Shown piece by piece: positions 14,082 through 23,553 of a DNA stretch of 27,115 nucleotides. Location of the stretch: positions 1 to 27,115 of the forward strand of contig SFXD01000023.1 of assembly GCA_004559785.1 (NCBI GenBank), written 5' to 3'. The position numbers and the translations under genes were made by a program. The notes under the pieces were generated by a model, which saw only the letters and a program-made list of their open reading frames with translations, was not told the origin of the DNA and ran no database searches. Position 1 is the first letter of the stretch; each line of letters starts with the position of its first letter. The DNA comes from a bacterium (GTDB lineage: Bacteria > Bacteroidota > Bacteroidia > Bacteroidales > Bacteroidaceae).

Positions 14082-15182
14082 ATGGAACTATTGGACAGAC
14101 TCGAAGGACTCGTTTCGCGATACGAGGAGGTAGCCACGCTAATCACAGACCCAAGCGTGATAGCCGACCAGAAAAGGTACGTGAAGCTGACCAAGGAATA
14201 CAAGGACCTGGGCAAGATAGTGAACGCCCGCAAGGAATACATGGGATGCCTGCGCAACGTGGAGGATGCCAAGGAGATGCTCGCCGCAGAGGATGACCCC
14301 GAGACACGCGAGATGCTGCGCGAGGAGATGGCTGCCAGCGAGAGCAGGATTCCCGAACTGGAGGAGGAGATAAAGCTGCTGCTGATTCCTGCCGACCCCG
14401 AGGACGACAAGAACGTAATAATGGAGATACGTGGCGGCACGGGAGGCGACGAGGCAGCACTGTTCGCAGGCGACCTCTTCCGGATGTACTCGAAGTTCAT
14501 AGAGACAAAGGGATGGAAGATGGCTGTCAGCAGCTTCAGCGAAGGCGCGGTAGGAGGATTCAAGGAAATAATCTTCAGCATCACGGGCGAAGGCGTGTAC
14601 GGCATACTGAAGTATGAGTCGGGGGTACATCGCGTACAGCGCGTGCCCGCCACAGAGACACAGGGACGCGTCCACACCAGTGCAGCCACCGTTGCCGTAC
14701 TGCCAGAGGCAGAGGAGTTCGACGTGGAAATCAACGAGGGCGCAATCAAGTGGGATACGTTCCGGTCGAGCGGAGCCGGAGGCCAAAACGTAAACAAGGT
14801 GGAATCGGGTGTACGAGCACGCTACATGTGGCACAACCCCTTCACCAACGAGGACGAGGAGATACTCGTGGAGTGTACCGAGACACGGGACCAGCCCAAG
14901 AACAAGGAGCGTGCCCTGGCGCGCCTGCGTACATTCATCTACGACAAGGAGCACCAGAAGTACATCGACGACATTGCCTCAAGGCGCAAGACTATGGTCT
15001 CCACCGGCGACCGCTCAGCCAAGATACGCACCTACAACTATCCGCAGGGGCGCATCACCGACCATCGCATTGGCTACACCATCTACAACCTCAGCGCATT
15101 CATGGACGGGCAGATACAGGACTGCATCGACCACCTCATCGTGGCGGAGAACGCAGAAAGACTGAAGGAATCTGAATTATAA
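14082..15182 (+). CDS. prfA: Peptide chain release factor 1
   Basis: Recognises UAA and UAG stop codons in the ribosomal A site and triggers peptide release. The 366-residue product has the RF1 discriminator tripeptide PAT at 189-191 within HRVQRVPATETQGRVHTS, which separates it from RF2 (SPF). The catalytic GGQ is at 233-235 within SSGAGGQNVNKVES. The N-terminal coiled segment (1-100) is typical. Compared with E. coli RF1, the region after GGQ has an extra stretch (MWHNPFTNEDEE), seemingly a lineage feature. Its position between two small membrane protein genes, close behind purM, suggests cotranscription. Confidence 0.97.
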   Translation: MELLDRLEGLVSRYEEVATLITDPSVIADQKRYVKLTKEYKDLGKIVNARKEYMGCLRNVEDAKEMLAAEDDPETREMLREEMAASESRIPELEEEIKLLLIPADPEDDKNVIMEIRGGTGGDEAALFAGDLFRMYSKFIETKGWKMAVSSFSEGAVGGFKEIIFSITGEGVYGILKYESGVHRVQRVPATETQGRVHTSAATVAVLPEAEEFDVEINEGAIKWDTFRSSGAGGQNVNKVESGVRARYMWHNPFTNEDEEILVECTETRDQPKNKERALARLRTFIYDKEHQKYIDDIASRRKTMVSTGDRSAKIRTYNYPQGRITDHRIGYTIYNLSAFMDGQIQDCIDHLIVAENAERLKESEL

Positions 15183-15203
15183 TAACATTATACTACTACG
15201 ACT

Positions 15204-15446
15204 ATGGGATTTTTCAATGACGTCAGACAGCAGTGGACAGTGGAAGGCATGAAGACTTCGCTCAGGGAGAACTGGATGGATATTGTTGCTGTTATTGTTG
15301 CCTCATTGCTCACTCCTGCCATCATTCAATGGTTTGGCTGGTCGGCTAACATGGTGAATTACTTCAGTATATTCCTCATGATAGATGTTATACTTGGAGT
15401 AGTTTTAGGAATAACCTTGACAATCATCAAGAAATCAAAGAAATGA
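15204..15446 (+). CDS. Small membrane protein of unknown function (80 aa)
   Basis: The predicted protein has an amphipathic, charged N-terminus ([11 protein letters not shown]... to about residue 22), two probable membrane helices (about 25-43 and 50-74), and a strongly basic end, KKSKK. The stop TGA overlaps the pyrF start as ATGA at 15443-15446, which implies translational coupling. Its codons use more A/T (repeated GTT, ATT) than the flanking genes, hinting at a different history or selection for membrane residues. It lies 21 bases after prfA. I do not recognise the family. Confidence 0.75.
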   Translation: MGFFNDVRQQWTVEGMKTSLRENWMDIVAVIVASLLTPAIIQWFGWSANMVNYFSIFLMIDVILGVVLGITLTIIKKSKK

Positions 15447-16261
15447 ACAGACAAGAATTAGTAGCAAACATTCAAAGGAAGCAGTCCTTCCTTTGTGTCG
15501 GACTCGACACGGACCTTAAGAAAATACCACGGCACCTTCTGGCAGAGGAAGACCCTATATTCGCCTTCAACAAGGCAATAATCGAAGCCACGGCTCCGTA
15601 CTGCGTTGCATACAAACCAAACCTTGCATTCTACGAGGCGTTCGGGGTGAAGGGCATGGAGGCGTTCGGCAAGACCATTGCATACCTGAAGGAGAACCAT
15701 CCCGACCAGTTCATAATAGCCGACGCCAAGCGCGGAGACATAGGCAATACAAGCAAGATGTACGCACGCACGTTCTTCGGGGAATACGACGTGGATGCCC
15801 TTACCGTTGCACCTTACATGGGCGAGGACAGCGTTACGCCCTTCCTGGATGGCTACGACGGCAAATGGGTCATACTGCTCGCACTGACAAGCAACAAGGG
15901 TTCGCTCGACTTCCAGCTCACGGAGGACAAGCAGGGAGAGAGGCTCTTCGAGAAGGTCATCCGCAAGTCGCAGGAATGGGGTGACGACGGCAACATGATG
16001 TACGTCGTGGGAGCCACGCGTGGCGAACTATTCCGAGACATACGCAGGGTGGCACCTAACGCCTTCCTGCTCGTGCCTGGCATCGGAGCACAGGGCGGTA
16101 GCCTCGAAGAGGTATGCCGGTACGGCATGACAGAGGACTGCGGACTTCTGGTGAACAGCAGCCGTGCCATAATATACGCCGACGCGACGGAACGATTTGC
16201 CGAAGTAGCGGCAGAGAAGGCTGCCGAGGTACAGAGCCAGATGGCTGCCCTGCTGGGCTGA
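15443..16261 (+). CDS. pyrF: Orotidine 5'-phosphate decarboxylase, type 2
   Basis: Decarboxylates OMP to UMP, the last step of de novo pyrimidine synthesis. The 272-residue length and sequence fit the longer type 2 (PyrF group 2) enzymes rather than the short E. coli form. [14 protein letters not shown] is at 16-29, the substrate strand [13 protein letters not shown] at 54-66, and the catalytic charge relay DAKRGD at 94-99 (Asp94, Lys96, Asp99). A phosphate-binding PGIGAQGG loop lies near 211-218. Its ATG overlaps the stop of the small membrane protein gene by four bases. Confidence 0.96.
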   Translation: MNRQELVANIQRKQSFLCVGLDTDLKKIPRHLLAEEDPIFAFNKAIIEATAPYCVAYKPNLAFYEAFGVKGMEAFGKTIAYLKENHPDQFIIADAKRGDIGNTSKMYARTFFGEYDVDALTVAPYMGEDSVTPFLDGYDGKWVILLALTSNKGSLDFQLTEDKQGERLFEKVIRKSQEWGDDGNMMYVVGATRGELFRDIRRVAPNAFLLVPGIGAQGGSLEEVCRYGMTEDCGLLVNSSRAIIYADATERFAEVAAEKAAEVQSQMAALLG

Positions 16262-16324
16262 CGACGACATCCGACTTTATTTGACGGGAATCACTATTCA
16301 AAAGAAATCAGTACAAGAAGAGAC

Positions 16325-17380
16325 ATGGAATTCAGCGCACAGATGATAGCAGGCTTCATCGGGGGTACCGTAGTAGGCGACCCCGAGGCCATGGTCAACA
16401 ATTTCGCAAAGATAGAGGAAGGGAAGCCCGGGTGCATCAGCTTCCTCGCCAACGAGAAGTACGAACATTACTTATACGAAACGGAAAGCAGCGTCGTACT
16501 GGTAAACGACAACTTCGAGCCCAAGCGAGAGGTGAAGGCAACGCTTGTCAAGGTGCCCGACGCACGCGAGGCGGTTGCCAAGCTGCTGCAGGTATACGAA
16601 AGCATGAAGCCCAAGCGCAAGGGCATTAGCGAGCTGGCATTCATCGACCCTACCGCCAAGATTGGCAAGGACTGCTACATAGGTCCGTTCGTTGCCATTG
16701 CCGAGGGCGCCAGCATCGGAGACAGATGCGTACTACACCCACATGTCACCATAGGCAGGAATGCCACGGTGGGAGAGAATACGGAAATATACAGCAACGC
16801 CGTCATCTACCACGACTGCAAGGTTGGCTCGCGCTGCATACTCCATGCGGGCTGCGTGATCGGAGCTGACGGGTTCGGCTTCCAACCCACGGAAGACGGC
16901 TACGAAAAGATACCACAGATAGGCATTGCCATCATCGAGGACGACGTGGAGATAGGTGCCAACACATGCGTGGACCGTGCCGTGATGGGTGCTACCATAG
17001 TACACAGGGGCGTGAAACTGGACAACCTGGTGCAGATTGCCCACAACGACGAGATAGGCAGCCACACCGTGATGTCGGCACAGGTAGGAGTGGCAGGAAG
17101 CACCAAGGTCGGGGAATGGTGCATGTTCGGCGGACAGGTAGGAGTGGCAGGACATGCGGTTATTGCTGACAAGACCATGGCGGGGGCGCAGGCAGGAATA
17201 CCCAACAGCGTCAAGAAACCAGGCACGGCGATACAAGGATCTCCTGCCATAGATGCCAAGGTGTTCTGGAAGTCGAGCGCGATATTCAAGAACCTACCGC
17301 AGATATGGGCAGACATCAATGAGATGAAAAAGGAAATAAGGGCTCTCAAGGAGGAGTTGTCAACAAAGGGACAATGCTAA
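16325..17380 (+). CDS. lpxD: UDP-3-O-acylglucosamine N-acyltransferase
   Basis: Third lipid A step: transfers a 3-hydroxyacyl chain from ACP to the 2-amino group of UDP-3-O-acylglucosamine at the inner-membrane cytosolic face. The 351-residue protein has the N-terminal uridine-binding domain (about 1-100) and then a long left-handed beta-helix of hexapeptide repeats (about 105-320). The motif GADGFGF is at 180-186 and the catalytic His is in QIAHNDEIG (His240). A C-terminal helix contains [11 protein letters not shown]. It overlaps lpxC/fabZ by seven bases (ATGCTAA), so the two are translationally linked. No strong promoter was seen in the 63 bases after pyrF. Confidence 0.97.
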   Translation: MEFSAQMIAGFIGGTVVGDPEAMVNNFAKIEEGKPGCISFLANEKYEHYLYETESSVVLVNDNFEPKREVKATLVKVPDAREAVAKLLQVYESMKPKRKGISELAFIDPTAKIGKDCYIGPFVAIAEGASIGDRCVLHPHVTIGRNATVGENTEIYSNAVIYHDCKVGSRCILHAGCVIGADGFGFQPTEDGYEKIPQIGIAIIEDDVEIGANTCVDRAVMGATIVHRGVKLDNLVQIAHNDEIGSHTVMSAQVGVAGSTKVGEWCMFGGQVGVAGHAVIADKTMAGAQAGIPNSVKKPGTAIQGSPAIDAKVFWKSSAIFKNLPQIWADINEMKKEIRALKEELSTKGQC

Positions 17381-18768
17381 GACAGAATACTATCAGGGAG
17401 AGTTTCTCCCTCAGCGGAAAAGGTCTGCATACGGGGCTCAACCTTACCGTAACCTTCCTGCCGGCACCACCCAACCATGGCTACAAGATTCAGAGAGTGG
17501 ACATGGAGGGATGCCCCATAATGGATGCTGTGGCAGAGAACGTAGTCGACACGCAGAGGGGTACCGTACTCGGCAAGGGAGAGATGAGATGCAGCACGAT
17601 AGAACATGCCATGGCTGCACTATACGCCTTCGGCATCGACAACGTTCTTATACAGGTAGACGGACCGGAGTTCCCCATCCTCGATGGCAGTGCAGAAATA
17701 TACGTCAGGGAAATAATGCGGGTAGGGCTTCAAGAGCAGGACGCTCCGAAGGACTACTACTACATCACCAAGAAGATGGAGTTCCGCGACGAGAAGACAG
17801 GGGCTTGCATCACGTTGCTGCCTGACGAGGATTTCTCCATAACGAGCATGATTTCTTTCGACAGCAAGGTTCTCAGCAGCCAGTTCGCCACTCTCGACAA
17901 TATGGAGAAATTCGCATCCGAGGTGGCTGCGGCGCGTACTTTCGTCTTCGTGCGCGAGATTGAGCCACTGCTCATGGCCGGACTTATCAAGGGAGGAGAC
18001 CTCAACAACGCCATCGTCATCTACGAGAGGCAGACTACGCAGGAGAACCTCGACAAGCTCTGCGAACTGACAGGAGCCGAAAGGCACGATGCCACCGAGC
18101 TGGGGTACCTGCAGCACAAGCCACTCGTATGGGAGAACGAGCCTGCACGACACAAACTGCTCGACATCATCGGCGACATGGCCCTCATAGGCAAGCCCAT
18201 CAAGGGACGCATCATTGCCACAAGGCCCGGACACACCATCAACAACAAGTTCGCCCGCATGATGCGCAAGGAGATTCGCAAGCACGAGGTGCAGGCTCCT
18301 AAGTACGACCCATGCAAGGAGTGCGTCATGGACATCAATTCCATCAAGACTCTCCTGCCCCACCGATATCCCATGCTCCTTGTCGACAAGGTAATCGAGC
18401 TGAAGCCTACAACCATAGTGGCAGTGAAGAACGTCACGAATTCCGAGCCCTTCTTCCAAGGGCACTTCCCCTCGGAACCCGTCATGCCTGGAGTTCTCAT
18501 CGTCGAGGCAATGGCACAGGCGGGAGGAGTGCTGGTGCTAAACAGCCTAGACGACCCAAGCACATATAGCACGTACTTCCTAAGAATAGACAACGTGAAG
18601 TTCAGGCAAAAGGTGGTGCCCGGGGACACGCTCATATTCAGAGTTGACCTCGTAGCACCTCTCAGGCACAGCATAGGCACCATGCAGGGGTATGCATTCG
18701 TGGGAGAGAACTGCGTAGCCGAAGCCAATTTTACGGCACAGGTAATAAAGAACAAACAATCCGTATAA
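17374..18768 (+). CDS. lpxC/fabZ: Bifunctional LpxC deacetylase / FabZ 3-hydroxyacyl-ACP dehydratase
   Basis: A fused enzyme, a known arrangement in Bacteroidetes. Residues 1-305 are LpxC, the zinc deacetylase that commits UDP-acyl-GlcNAc to lipid A. Zinc ligands are His78 ([10 protein letters not shown]) and His260 and Asp264 (HKLLD); the general acid is His287 (RPGHTINN). Residues 318-464 are FabZ, which dehydrates 3-hydroxyacyl-ACP for fatty acid elongation. It shows [14 protein letters not shown] (327-340) and the catalytic His364 in [13 protein letters not shown], with Glu378. The fusion ties the use of hydroxyacyl-ACP for lipid A to its use for phospholipids. The linker is about 12 residues and basic to Cys-containing. 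It lies between lpxD and lpxA. Confidence 0.98.
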   Translation: MLRQNTIRESFSLSGKGLHTGLNLTVTFLPAPPNHGYKIQRVDMEGCPIMDAVAENVVDTQRGTVLGKGEMRCSTIEHAMAALYAFGIDNVLIQVDGPEFPILDGSAEIYVREIMRVGLQEQDAPKDYYYITKKMEFRDEKTGACITLLPDEDFSITSMISFDSKVLSSQFATLDNMEKFASEVAAARTFVFVREIEPLLMAGLIKGGDLNNAIVIYERQTTQENLDKLCELTGAERHDATELGYLQHKPLVWENEPARHKLLDIIGDMALIGKPIKGRIIATRPGHTINNKFARMMRKEIRKHEVQAPKYDPCKECVMDINSIKTLLPHRYPMLLVDKVIELKPTTIVAVKNVTNSEPFFQGHFPSEPVMPGVLIVEAMAQAGGVLVLNSLDDPSTYSTYFLRIDNVKFRQKVVPGDTLIFRVDLVAPLRHSIGTMQGYAFVGENCVAEANFTAQVIKNKQSV

Positions 18769-18788
18769 TGTAAACATTTTTCAGCATT

Positions 18789-19562
18789 ATGAGCAAGATT
18801 AGTCCTTTAGCATACATTCATCCCGATGCAGTCATCGGAGAGAACTGCGAGATAGGTGCATTCTGCTACATTGACAAGGGTGTGGTCATTGGAGACAACA
18901 ACACTCTGATGAACAGCGTCACCATGCTCTACGGCACGAGGGTCGGCAATGGCAACATCTTCTTCCCGGGTGCCGTCATCGGGGCAATTCCACAGGACCT
19001 GAAATTCAGGGGAGAGGACACGACGGCCGAGATTGGGGACAACAACAAGATTCGTGAGAACGTCACCATCAACAGAGGTACTGCTGCCAAGGGCAAGACC
19101 GTAGTGGGAAGCAACAACCTCCTGATGGAGGGCATGCACGTAGCGCACGACGCACTCATTGGCAACGGTTGCATCATAGGCAACAGCACCAAGCTCGCTG
19201 GCGAAATAGTGATCGACGACAATGCCATTCTCAGCGCCGGCGTACTGATGCACCAGTTTTGCCGCGTAGGCAGCTACACGATGGTGGGAGGCGGTACACG
19301 ATTCAGCCAGAACATCCTTCCATACTCGTTAGTGGCAAGAGACCCTGCGGCTTTCTGCGGACTCAACACCGTGGGACTTCGCCGAAGGGGATTCGACCGC
19401 CAACTCATAGACAACATACACATGACATACCAGATTCTCCTCCAGAGTACGGGCAAGCTCAACGACCTCATGGAACGAGTCAAGAACGAGATTCCAATGA
19501 GCCCTGAGATTCAGTACATCCTGGATTTCATCAAGGAGAGCACAAGGGGCTTTATCAGATAG
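18789..19562 (+). CDS. lpxA: Acyl-ACP--UDP-N-acetylglucosamine O-acyltransferase
   Basis: First lipid A step: transfers a 3-hydroxyacyl chain from ACP to the 3-OH of UDP-GlcNAc. The 257-residue product is full length. It is built of hexapeptide repeats (left-handed beta-helix, about 4-185), with IPQDLKFRGEDT at 67-78 and the catalytic His120 in MHVAHDALIG. The C-terminal helical domain contains GLRRRGFDRQLI. It begins 20 bases after lpxC/fabZ with an ATG and no visible Shine-Dalgarno site. The cluster order lpxD-lpxC/fabZ-lpxA means the first three acyl-sugar enzymes are made together. Confidence 0.97.
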   Translation: MSKISPLAYIHPDAVIGENCEIGAFCYIDKGVVIGDNNTLMNSVTMLYGTRVGNGNIFFPGAVIGAIPQDLKFRGEDTTAEIGDNNKIRENVTINRGTAAKGKTVVGSNNLLMEGMHVAHDALIGNGCIIGNSTKLAGEIVIDDNAILSAGVLMHQFCRVGSYTMVGGGTRFSQNILPYSLVARDPAAFCGLNTVGLRRRGFDRQLIDNIHMTYQILLQSTGKLNDLMERVKNEIPMSPEIQYILDFIKESTRGFIR

Positions 19563-19569
19563 ACGCAAC

Positions 19570-20106
19570 ATGACACTCGTATTCACTTTGTTCAGCCAGG
19601 AGATAGAGGATTTCGTACTGGAAATCAAGGCCGACAACAAGTCCACATTCAAGGATCTCCTCCGCTTGATTAACGACCATTGCCATTACACTGAGGATGA
19701 AGGGCAACGCTTCCTCGTATGCGACGACGACTGGAAAGTCACGGCACATGTCATGAAAAGGGACGATGGTACCACAGGTTTCGAAGAGGACGTGTACCTC
19801 ATGGATCATTCGCAGCTTCGCGACCTAATCGAGGAAGAAGGACAGAAAATGGCTTATGTCTTCGACCCACAGGGCAAGAGGATTCTTCTGTTGGAGGTAA
19901 CTGACATGGAATTCGGAGACTCGAAAGTAACGGAGCCAACGGTAACCAGAAGGCATGGCTCAGCCCCATTGCAGGTGCTTGAAGAGGAAACACCTGCCAT
20001 TATTAAGGGCAACCCGACTGCCGAGACGGAAGAAGATGTCCTGTCAGAGGAAGACGAGGTAGAGGAAGACGAGCTCGACATGGAAGGCTTTACCATAGAT
20101 GACTGA
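19570..20106 (+). CDS. PRiA4_ORF3 / IS1096 TnpR-like family protein with acidic tail
   Basis: The 178-residue protein resembles the plasmid pRiA4b ORF-3 family (PF07929) by its layout: VFTLFSQEIEDFVLEIKADNKSTFKDLLRLINDH, then a strand-rich part with FLVCDDDW and MAYVFDPQGKRILLLEV. Despite the mobile-element name, these proteins are widespread in chromosomes and their function is not established. Residues 137-174 are very acidic (runs of Glu/Asp), a likely disordered tail. It starts 7 bases after lpxA and overlaps miaA by eight bases, so it is firmly embedded in the operon. I see no insertion sequence around it. Confidence 0.75.
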   Translation: MTLVFTLFSQEIEDFVLEIKADNKSTFKDLLRLINDHCHYTEDEGQRFLVCDDDWKVTAHVMKRDDGTTGFEEDVYLMDHSQLRDLIEEEGQKMAYVFDPQGKRILLLEVTDMEFGDSKVTEPTVTRRHGSAPLQVLEEETPAIIKGNPTAETEEDVLSEEDEVEEDELDMEGFTIDD

Positions 20107-21016
20107 GCATCGCAAACAGGCCACGCTCTTCGTTCTTCTTGGTCCTACGGGAATTGGGAAGACGGAACTTGCCATTCAGATAGCACAACTGCTGGGATGT
20201 CCCGTCATCAACTGCGACAGCAGGCAGATTTACAGGCACGTCGACATTGGTACGGCAGCCCCTACCCAAGAGCAATGCGCTATTGCGCAACACCATTTCG
20301 TGAGGATGCTCGAATTGGACGAGCCCTATAGCGCGGCACAATACGAGCAGGATGCCATATCGCTCATTTCCTGCCTTTCCTCATCGCACCCGAACCTACT
20401 CCTGACGGGTGGCAGCATGATGTATCTGGATGCCGTATGCAACGGCATTGACGACATTCCATCCATTGCCCCCGAAGTAAGGACAGAACTTAAGGCAAGG
20501 TACGATACCGAGGGACTCGACAGCCTGCGTGCTGAACTCAGGCTCATAGACCCTGAATATTACGCCGCGGCAGACCTCAGGAATCCAAAACGAATCATAC
20601 ATGCCCTGGAGGTATACTACACGTCGGGCTGCAGATACTCCTCGTTCCGCACCAGGACAAGCAAGGAACGGGATTTCAAGATTGTCAAGGTTGGGCTTTG
20701 CATGGAACGCGCCGAGCACTTTGCAAGGATCAACGCAAGGGTGGACGACATGGTGAGCAAGGGACTTGTAGACGAGGCCCGCTCGCTAACCGAATACAGG
20801 CACCTAAATTCCATGAATACGGTTGGGTACAAGGAGATTTACCAGTATCTCGACGGCAATTGGACGCTTGACTTTGCAAAGGACAAAATCAAGAAGAACA
20901 CTCGCGACTATGCCAAGAAACAGATGACCTGGTTCAAGCACGATGCCAACATACATTGGTTTCATCCAAATAATGCAATAGATGTAAAAAATTACATTGC
21001 AAGAAATGCCCAATGA
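20099..21016 (+). CDS. miaA: tRNA dimethylallyltransferase
   Basis: Adds the dimethylallyl group to the N6 of A37 in tRNAs reading codons that start with U. The 305-residue product is of normal length. It has the P-loop GPTGIGKT at 15-22, the DSRQIYRHVDIGTAAP motif at 40-55, the LLTGGSMMYLDAVCNGID block near 100-117, and the tRNA-binding segment NTVGYKEIYQYL near 240-251 followed by RDYAKKQMTWFK. It overlaps the PRiA4_ORF3-like gene. Its C-terminal part ends in a short AT-richer stretch before the promoter box of the next gene. Confidence 0.97.
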   Translation: MTEHRKQATLFVLLGPTGIGKTELAIQIAQLLGCPVINCDSRQIYRHVDIGTAAPTQEQCAIAQHHFVRMLELDEPYSAAQYEQDAISLISCLSSSHPNLLLTGGSMMYLDAVCNGIDDIPSIAPEVRTELKARYDTEGLDSLRAELRLIDPEYYAAADLRNPKRIIHALEVYYTSGCRYSSFRTRTSKERDFKIVKVGLCMERAEHFARINARVDDMVSKGLVDEARSLTEYRHLNSMNTVGYKEIYQYLDGNWTLDFAKDKIKKNTRDYAKKQMTWFKHDANIHWFHPNNAIDVKNYIARNAQ

Positions 21017-21029
21017 CCGAAGAAATCAC

Positions 21030-21037
21030 TAACTTTG
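21030..21037 (+). promoter_or_regulatory. -7 promoter box upstream of the penicillin-binding protein gene
   Basis: TAACTTTG, followed by CA, matches TAnnTTTG and the TTTGCA context of other promoters in the window. No TTTG is found at the right distance upstream. It lies about 15 bases after the miaA stop and would give a leader of roughly 45 bases. Confidence 0.5.
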
Positions 21038-21087
21038 CATGAAGATAGGGCAATGGAGATGACAACCAATTGCGTCCAACAATCGTT

Positions 21088-23553
21088 ATGGCTGGAGATA
21101 CAGGGAATCTTTTCTTAAGGGTCAAGACCTTCATGGCAAGGCTGTATGGAGGACCTTGGTACAGGAGGGTGGCAGTATGGGCTGCCACCATAGTGCTCGC
21201 CATCGCACTGTTGCTGATGGCCGTCGACTGCAATTTCCTCTACCTGTTCGGGAAGTCGCCAGGGCTGGATGACATCAAGGAACACGAGATAAGCGAGGCT
21301 TCTGAGATATATAGCGCCGACGGAGTACTGATGGGGCGATATTTCAACGAAAACCGCACGCCAGTGTCCTTCCAGGAAATTTCCCCAATCATGATACGTA
21401 CCCTCATAGACACGGAGGACGAACGTTTCTACAGTCACCACGGGATAGACTTCCGGGGACTTTTCGCCGCCGTCAGGGACATGTTCAGGGGACGTGCCAG
21501 AGGAGCCAGTACCATAACACAGCAACTGGCAAAGAACATGTTCCGCGTACGCACTAAGTACTCGACTGGCTTGCTTGGCAGGATACCTGGCGTGAAGATT
21601 CTCGTCATGAAGGCAAAGGAATGGATTGTTGCCGTCAAGCTGGAATCCATCTTCAACAAGGAGGAGATACTGACCATGTATCTCAACACCGTCGACTTCG
21701 GCAGCAACTCCTACGGCATAAAGACGGCTGCGCGCACATACTTCGGCACCACACCAGACAAGCTCTCGTACGAGCAGGCAGCCGTACTCGTGGGATTGCT
21801 GAAGGCTACCAGTTCATACAATCCACGCCTGAACCCCAAGAATTGCATGATGCGGCGAAATACCGTACTCGACCTCGTGTATGGGCATGGGGACATATAC
21901 GTCAACGGCACGCCTGCCTCGCCAGCCCAACTTGATTCGCTGAAGAATCTTCCCATAGAGGTCAAGCCAAGGAGTTCCGAAAGCAGATACGACGGCCCTG
22001 CCCCATACTTCAGGGAGGCACTTGCCGACTACATAAACATGCTATGCGAGAAGGGACTTATCCCAGGATACAACGCCATCAACAAACTTGACCTCTACGC
22101 AGACGGACTCAAGATATACACTACCATCGACATGCGCATGCAGGAATATGCCGAACAGGCTGCACGCAAGCAGATGCAAACCATACAGCAACGCTTCAAC
22201 GACCACTGGGGCAACACTCCTCCGTGGCGAGACAGGCAGTACAACGAGATTCCTGACTTCATAGAGGACATTGCCAAAAAGACAGATACGTACAAGTACC
22301 TCGCAAAGAAGTTCCCGGACCAACCAGACTCCGTGCAACACTACCTGAACATGCCACATAATGTAAAGGTTTTTTCATACGAAGGACCGAAGGAAATGCA
22401 ACTCAGCACCATGGACTCCATCAGATATATGGTTAGGTTCATGCATTGCGGTTTCATAGCCATTGAACCAGACACCAGGCATGTAAAGGCTTGGGTGGGA
22501 GACGTTGATTTCGACTCGTGGAAATACGACAAGGTTACGGCCATGAGACAACCTGGCTCGACCTTCAAGCTTTTCGTCTATTCGGAAGCGATGAACCAAG
22601 GCTTCAATCCCTGCGACAGACGCATGGATTCGTGGGTAGGCTATCCCGACACCATCAATGGCAAAGCCACCATCTGGGCTCCCCACAATGCCAACGGCTA
22701 CTTCTCCAACCTGAACATGCCACTCCGTAGTGCCTTCGCACAAAGTATCAACAGCATAGCAGTTAAGCTCGGCGTTGAAGTTGGAATCCACAATGTGGCA
22801 AACACAGCCCACAGGATGGGAATAGAATCGCCTCTGCACGAGACGAAGTCTCTGTGTCTCGGCAGTAGCGACGTAAGCCTCTACGAACTTGTCAACAGCT
22901 ATTGCACCGTGGTAAACGACGGCAAGTACAACATGCCGATAATGGTCACCCGCATCGAGGACCGCAATGGCAACTTAGTATATTCCTCCTCTCTGCACGA
23001 GAGCCAGGCGATTTCCTACCGCTCAGCCTACCTCATGCTGATGATGCTAAAGGCGGGACTTACAGAGAGAGGAGGCACTTCCGCAGCCTTGTGGAGCTAC
23101 ATAAACCCAGTACTCAGATACTCGGAGTTTGGAGGCAAGACCGGCACCAGCAACAACCATTCCGATGCTTGGTTCGTAGGCGTTACGCCACGCCTTGTGG
23201 CAGGCGCATGGGTTGGTGGGGAATATCGTTGCATCCACTTCCGTACAGGACAACTCGGACAAGGTAGCCGGACGGCATTGCCCATCTTTGGATATTTCAT
23301 CCAGGACGTACTCAAGGATGATTCTCTAAGCAAGTACAGGGTAAAGTTCCGCCCGCCAAAAGGGCTCGACTCGTCACTGTGGAACTGCGAGGGAGTATAT
23401 GCGCAAAACCCCGACACCTTGCAGACAGAATCTGCCGAGAGACCAGACTCCATCGGGAAAGCAAGCCTGCCGCCACAGGAGGGAGCACTACAGGAAGACG
23501 TTCCAACAACGTTAAACACAGAGAAGGAGGAAAGCGATGGTGCAGACAGTTAA
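21088..23553 (+). CDS. mrcA: Class A penicillin-binding protein (transglycosylase/transpeptidase)
   Basis: Polymerises and cross-links peptidoglycan at the outer face of the inner membrane. The 821-residue protein (from the ATG at 21088) has one membrane helix at about 28-46. The GT51 transglycosylase domain carries TEDERFYSHHG (catalytic Glu110) and GASTITQQLAKNMF. The transpeptidase domain carries SxxK in QPGSTFK (Ser491, Lys494), SIN at 553-555, and KTG at 684-686. A stretch of about 80 residues between the domains (about 360-440) looks lineage-specific. The C-terminal 70 residues are Ser/Glu/Pro-rich and likely disordered. An in-frame TTG at 21070 is a less likely start. Its 3' end overlaps the helicase gene by 17 bases. 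Confidence 0.95.
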   Translation: MAGDTGNLFLRVKTFMARLYGGPWYRRVAVWAATIVLAIALLLMAVDCNFLYLFGKSPGLDDIKEHEISEASEIYSADGVLMGRYFNENRTPVSFQEISPIMIRTLIDTEDERFYSHHGIDFRGLFAAVRDMFRGRARGASTITQQLAKNMFRVRTKYSTGLLGRIPGVKILVMKAKEWIVAVKLESIFNKEEILTMYLNTVDFGSNSYGIKTAARTYFGTTPDKLSYEQAAVLVGLLKATSSYNPRLNPKNCMMRRNTVLDLVYGHGDIYVNGTPASPAQLDSLKNLPIEVKPRSSESRYDGPAPYFREALADYINMLCEKGLIPGYNAINKLDLYADGLKIYTTIDMRMQEYAEQAARKQMQTIQQRFNDHWGNTPPWRDRQYNEIPDFIEDIAKKTDTYKYLAKKFPDQPDSVQHYLNMPHNVKVFSYEGPKEMQLSTMDSIRYMVRFMHCGFIAIEPDTRHVKAWVGDVDFDSWKYDKVTAMRQPGSTFKLFVYSEAMNQGFNPCDRRMDSWVGYPDTINGKATIWAPHNANGYFSNLNMPLRSAFAQSINSIAVKLGVEVGIHNVANTAHRMGIESPLHETKSLCLGSSDVSLYELVNSYCTVVNDGKYNMPIMVTRIEDRNGNLVYSSSLHESQAISYRSAYLMLMMLKAGLTERGGTSAALWSYINPVLRYSEFGGKTGTSNNHSDAWFVGVTPRLVAGAWVGGEYRCIHFRTGQLGQGSRTALPIFGYFIQDVLKDDSLSKYRVKFRPPKGLDSSLWNCEGVYAQNPDTLQTESAERPDSIGKASLPPQEGALQEDVPTTLNTEKEESDGADS
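23524..23530 (+). promoter_or_regulatory. Strong Shine-Dalgarno site for the helicase gene
   Basis: AAGGAGG ends six bases before the ATG at 23537. Such sites are rare in this phylum and absent from most genes here. It lies within the Glu/Lys codons at the end of the penicillin-binding protein gene, so its match may be partly fortuitous, but it supports the start chosen. Confidence 0.6.

Noticed and set aside
19570..20106. Insertion sequence passenger gene, based on the IS1096/TnpR family name
   Set aside because: No transposase or terminal repeats are present, and the gene overlaps miaA in a conserved-looking operon.
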